Assembly: GCF_002177135.1 (NCBI RefSeq)
Contig: NZ_MWPH01000002.1
Location: 744,001-808,000 of the forward strand
Direction of reading: 5' to 3'
From: Natronolimnobius baerhuensis
GTDB lineage: Archaea; Halobacteriota; Halobacteria; Halobacteriales; Natrialbaceae
Length of the DNA stretch: 64,000 bases
Made by a program: the position numbers and the translations under genes. Below the pieces are notes generated by a model. The model was not told where the DNA came from. It made no database searches and was given only the letters and a program-made list of their open reading frames with translations. Shown piece by piece: positions 62,586 through 64,000 of this stretch (position 1 is the first letter of the stretch; every line of letters starts with the position of its first letter).

Positions 62586-64000
62586 TGGCGGTGTTCGACC
62601 TGCCCGCGTGGGCCGGCCTCGCACCGGCACTGATCCTCGCAGGGACGGCGATATTCCTGTTCCTCCTCGACAGTCTCTCGCGGCGGTCGATGAGCCGCGA
62701 GATACTCGCGGGAACGGCGACCGCCGGCGCGCTCGCGTCGCTCGGCGTTGCCGTCTGGTTTACCGTCGCCGGCGTCGGCGCGCCCGGCATGGAGAACGGA
62801 CACGGCGTTATCACGCTGTTCGACGGCGGGAACGCCTTCGTCGGCGACGGCCTGTTCGTCGTCGACCAGCTCGCGCTGTTCTTCATGATCATCGTCGCGG
62901 TCGTCACCGCGCTGGTGGCCGTCGCGAGCTACGACTACATGGACGGCCACGCTCACCAGGCAGAGTACTACTCACTGCTGGTGCTTGCGGCGACCGGGAT
63001 GTCGCTGATGGCGGCCGCCAACAGCCTCGTGACGATCTTCATCGCACTCGAGTTGGCGAGCCTGCCGTCGTACGCGCTCGTCTCGATTCTGAAGGACAAT
63101 CGCGGCAGCGTCGAAGGTGGTTTGAAGTACTTCCTGATCGGCGCGGTGTCCTCGGCGATTTTCCTCTACGGAATTTCGCTGGTCTACGGCGCAACCGGCG
63201 TCATGCAACTCGACTTGATTGCCGACGAACTCGCCGGCGGCGACGTTGATCCGTACGGCGGCCTGCTGGGACTTGGTATCCTGATGCTGATCGGTGGCTT
63301 CGCGTTCAAGACCGCGAGCGTTCCGTTCCACTTCTGGGCACCCGAGGCCTACGAGGGCGCGCCGGCACCGATTTCGGCGTTCCTCTCCTCGGCCTCGAAG
63401 GCAGCCGGCTTCGTGATCGCGTTCCGCGTGTTCACGACCGCGTTCCCACTCGAGATCACGGGTGACGTCATCGGTGTCGACTGGACGCTCGCCTTTATCG
63501 TGCTCGCGATTGTGACGATGACAGTCGGGAACTTCGCTGCGGCAACCCAGCAAAACGTCAAGCGGATGCTCGCGTACTCCTCGATTGGCCACGCCGGCTA
63601 CGCCCTGATCGGCCTCGCCGGACTGACGGCCGACGGGGGCGAACTCGTCATGGGTGCGGCAATGATGCACCTGCTGGTCTATGGCTTCATGAACACCGGT
63701 GCATTCCTGTTCGTCGCCCTCGCGGAGTACTGGGGCGTCGGGCGCACGTTCGAGGACTACAACGGCCTCGCACGACAGGCACCACTCGCCTGTGTGGCAC
63801 TGGCCGTGTTCATGTTCAGTCTGGCCGGAATCCCGCCGTTTGGCGGCTTCTGGAGCAAGTACTTCCTCTTTACCGGCGCACTCGAGGCAGGATTGCTCGT
63901 CGTCGCCGCCGCACTGGTGGTCAACAGCGCACTCTCGCTGTACTACTACTCGCGGCTGGTCAAGGCGGTCTGGATCGAAGACCCAGTCGTCGACCGTGAT
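62585..64000 (+). CDS. nuoN: NADH dehydrogenase-like complex subunit N (partial, cut by window end)
   Basis: 472 codons are visible without a stop, running off the window. Start MAVFDLPAWAGLAPALILAG; then FIALELASLPSYALVSILKD, GGLKYFLIGAVSSAIFLYGI, AFKTASVPFHFWAPEAYEGA, KRMLAYSSIGHAGYALIGLA and FGGFWSKYFLF, all NuoN motifs. Last subunit of the antiporter-like trio. Confidence 0.95.
   Translation, partial: MAVFDLPAWAGLAPALILAGTAIFLFLLDSLSRRSMSREILAGTATAGALASLGVAVWFTVAGVGAPGMENGHGVITLFDGGNAFVGDGLFVVDQLALFFMIIVAVVTALVAVASYDYMDGHAHQAEYYSLLVLAATGMSLMAAANSLVTIFIALELASLPSYALVSILKDNRGSVEGGLKYFLIGAVSSAIFLYGISLVYGATGVMQLDLIADELAGGDVDPYGGLLGLGILMLIGGFAFKTASVPFHFWAPEAYEGAPAPISAFLSSASKAAGFVIAFRVFTTAFPLEITGDVIGVDWTLAFIVLAIVTMTVGNFAAATQQNVKRMLAYSSIGHAGYALIGLAGLTADGGELVMGAAMMHLLVYGFMNTGAFLFVALAEYWGVGRTFEDYNGLARQAPLACVALAVFMFSLAGIPPFGGFWSKYFLFTGALEAGLLVVAAALVVNSALSLYYYSRLVKAVWIEDPVVDRD

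Overview
The window looks like a chromosomal segment of a halophilic archaeon (class Halobacteria). Evidence: strongly acidic proteins throughout, many leaderless genes with a TATA-like box 25-30 bases before the start codon, an intron-containing tRNA-Gln, DUF1628-type pilins, archaeal-type ProRS and EF-1alpha, an NuoCD fusion with a split NuoJ, and very frequent CTCGAG hexamers. Genus cannot be fixed from this window.

Layout. (1) 0.1-17.4 kb is a hemicellulose/pentose utilisation island: a GH3 glycosidase, a GH43 beta-xylosidase, two GH4 enzymes, a fused DppB-DppC permease and a family 5 solute-binding lipoprotein, plus genes resembling parts of the oxidative pentose (Weimberg-type) route described in Haloferax volcanii: an SMP-30-type lactonase (XacC-like), a FAH-family 2-keto-3-deoxypentonate dehydratase (XacE-like), a 2,5-dioxopentanoate dehydrogenase (XacF-like) and an IclR regulator (XacR-like). 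Pentose dehydrogenase, pentonate dehydratase and the transporter ATPases are not in the window. (2) 17.9-25.5 kb is housekeeping: an SDR epimerase, glutamate synthase (gltB) and ProRS. (3) 25.8-32.9 kb is a three-gene overlapping operon that looks like an archaeal AddAB-type helicase-nuclease: a degenerate AddB-like helicase, a RecB/Cas4-like Fe-S nuclease-fold protein and a full UvrD-type helicase with a C-terminal Fe-S nuclease domain. (4) 33-40.6 kb is accessory: CBS protein, orphans, a truncated Orc1/Cdc6, two tandem pilins, then a patch of small overlapping genes (two distantly similar PD-(D/E)XK-like nucleases, zinc-ribbon proteins, tiny acidic and membrane proteins) ending at tRNA-Ala(CGC), beside which lie two partial copies of the tRNA 3' end, the usual scar of integration.

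(5) 40.7-48.9 kb is core: rhomboid protease, rpsJ-tuf, homoserine dehydrogenase with a separate ACT-domain gene, a NifU-like scaffold, ribH, an aminotransferase and an HNH protein. (6) 49.0-50.1 kb carries tRNA-Gln(TTG) with a 31-nt intron and a RHH/PIN toxin-antitoxin pair. (7) 50.2-53.3 kb has purine genes (a CBS-less IMPDH/GMP reductase, purK, purE). (8) 53.7-64.0 kb is a tightly overlapping respiratory complex I-type operon, nuoA-B-CD-H-I-J1-J2-K-L-M-N, with nuoN cut by the window end and no nuoEFG.

Functional logic of the first island: extracellular oligosaccharides would enter through the peptide/oligosaccharide-type ABC system, be cut in the cytoplasm by the GH3/GH43/GH4 enzymes (none shows a signal peptide), and the released pentoses would be oxidised to alpha-ketoglutarate under an IclR regulator. 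This is inference from families and neighbourhood.
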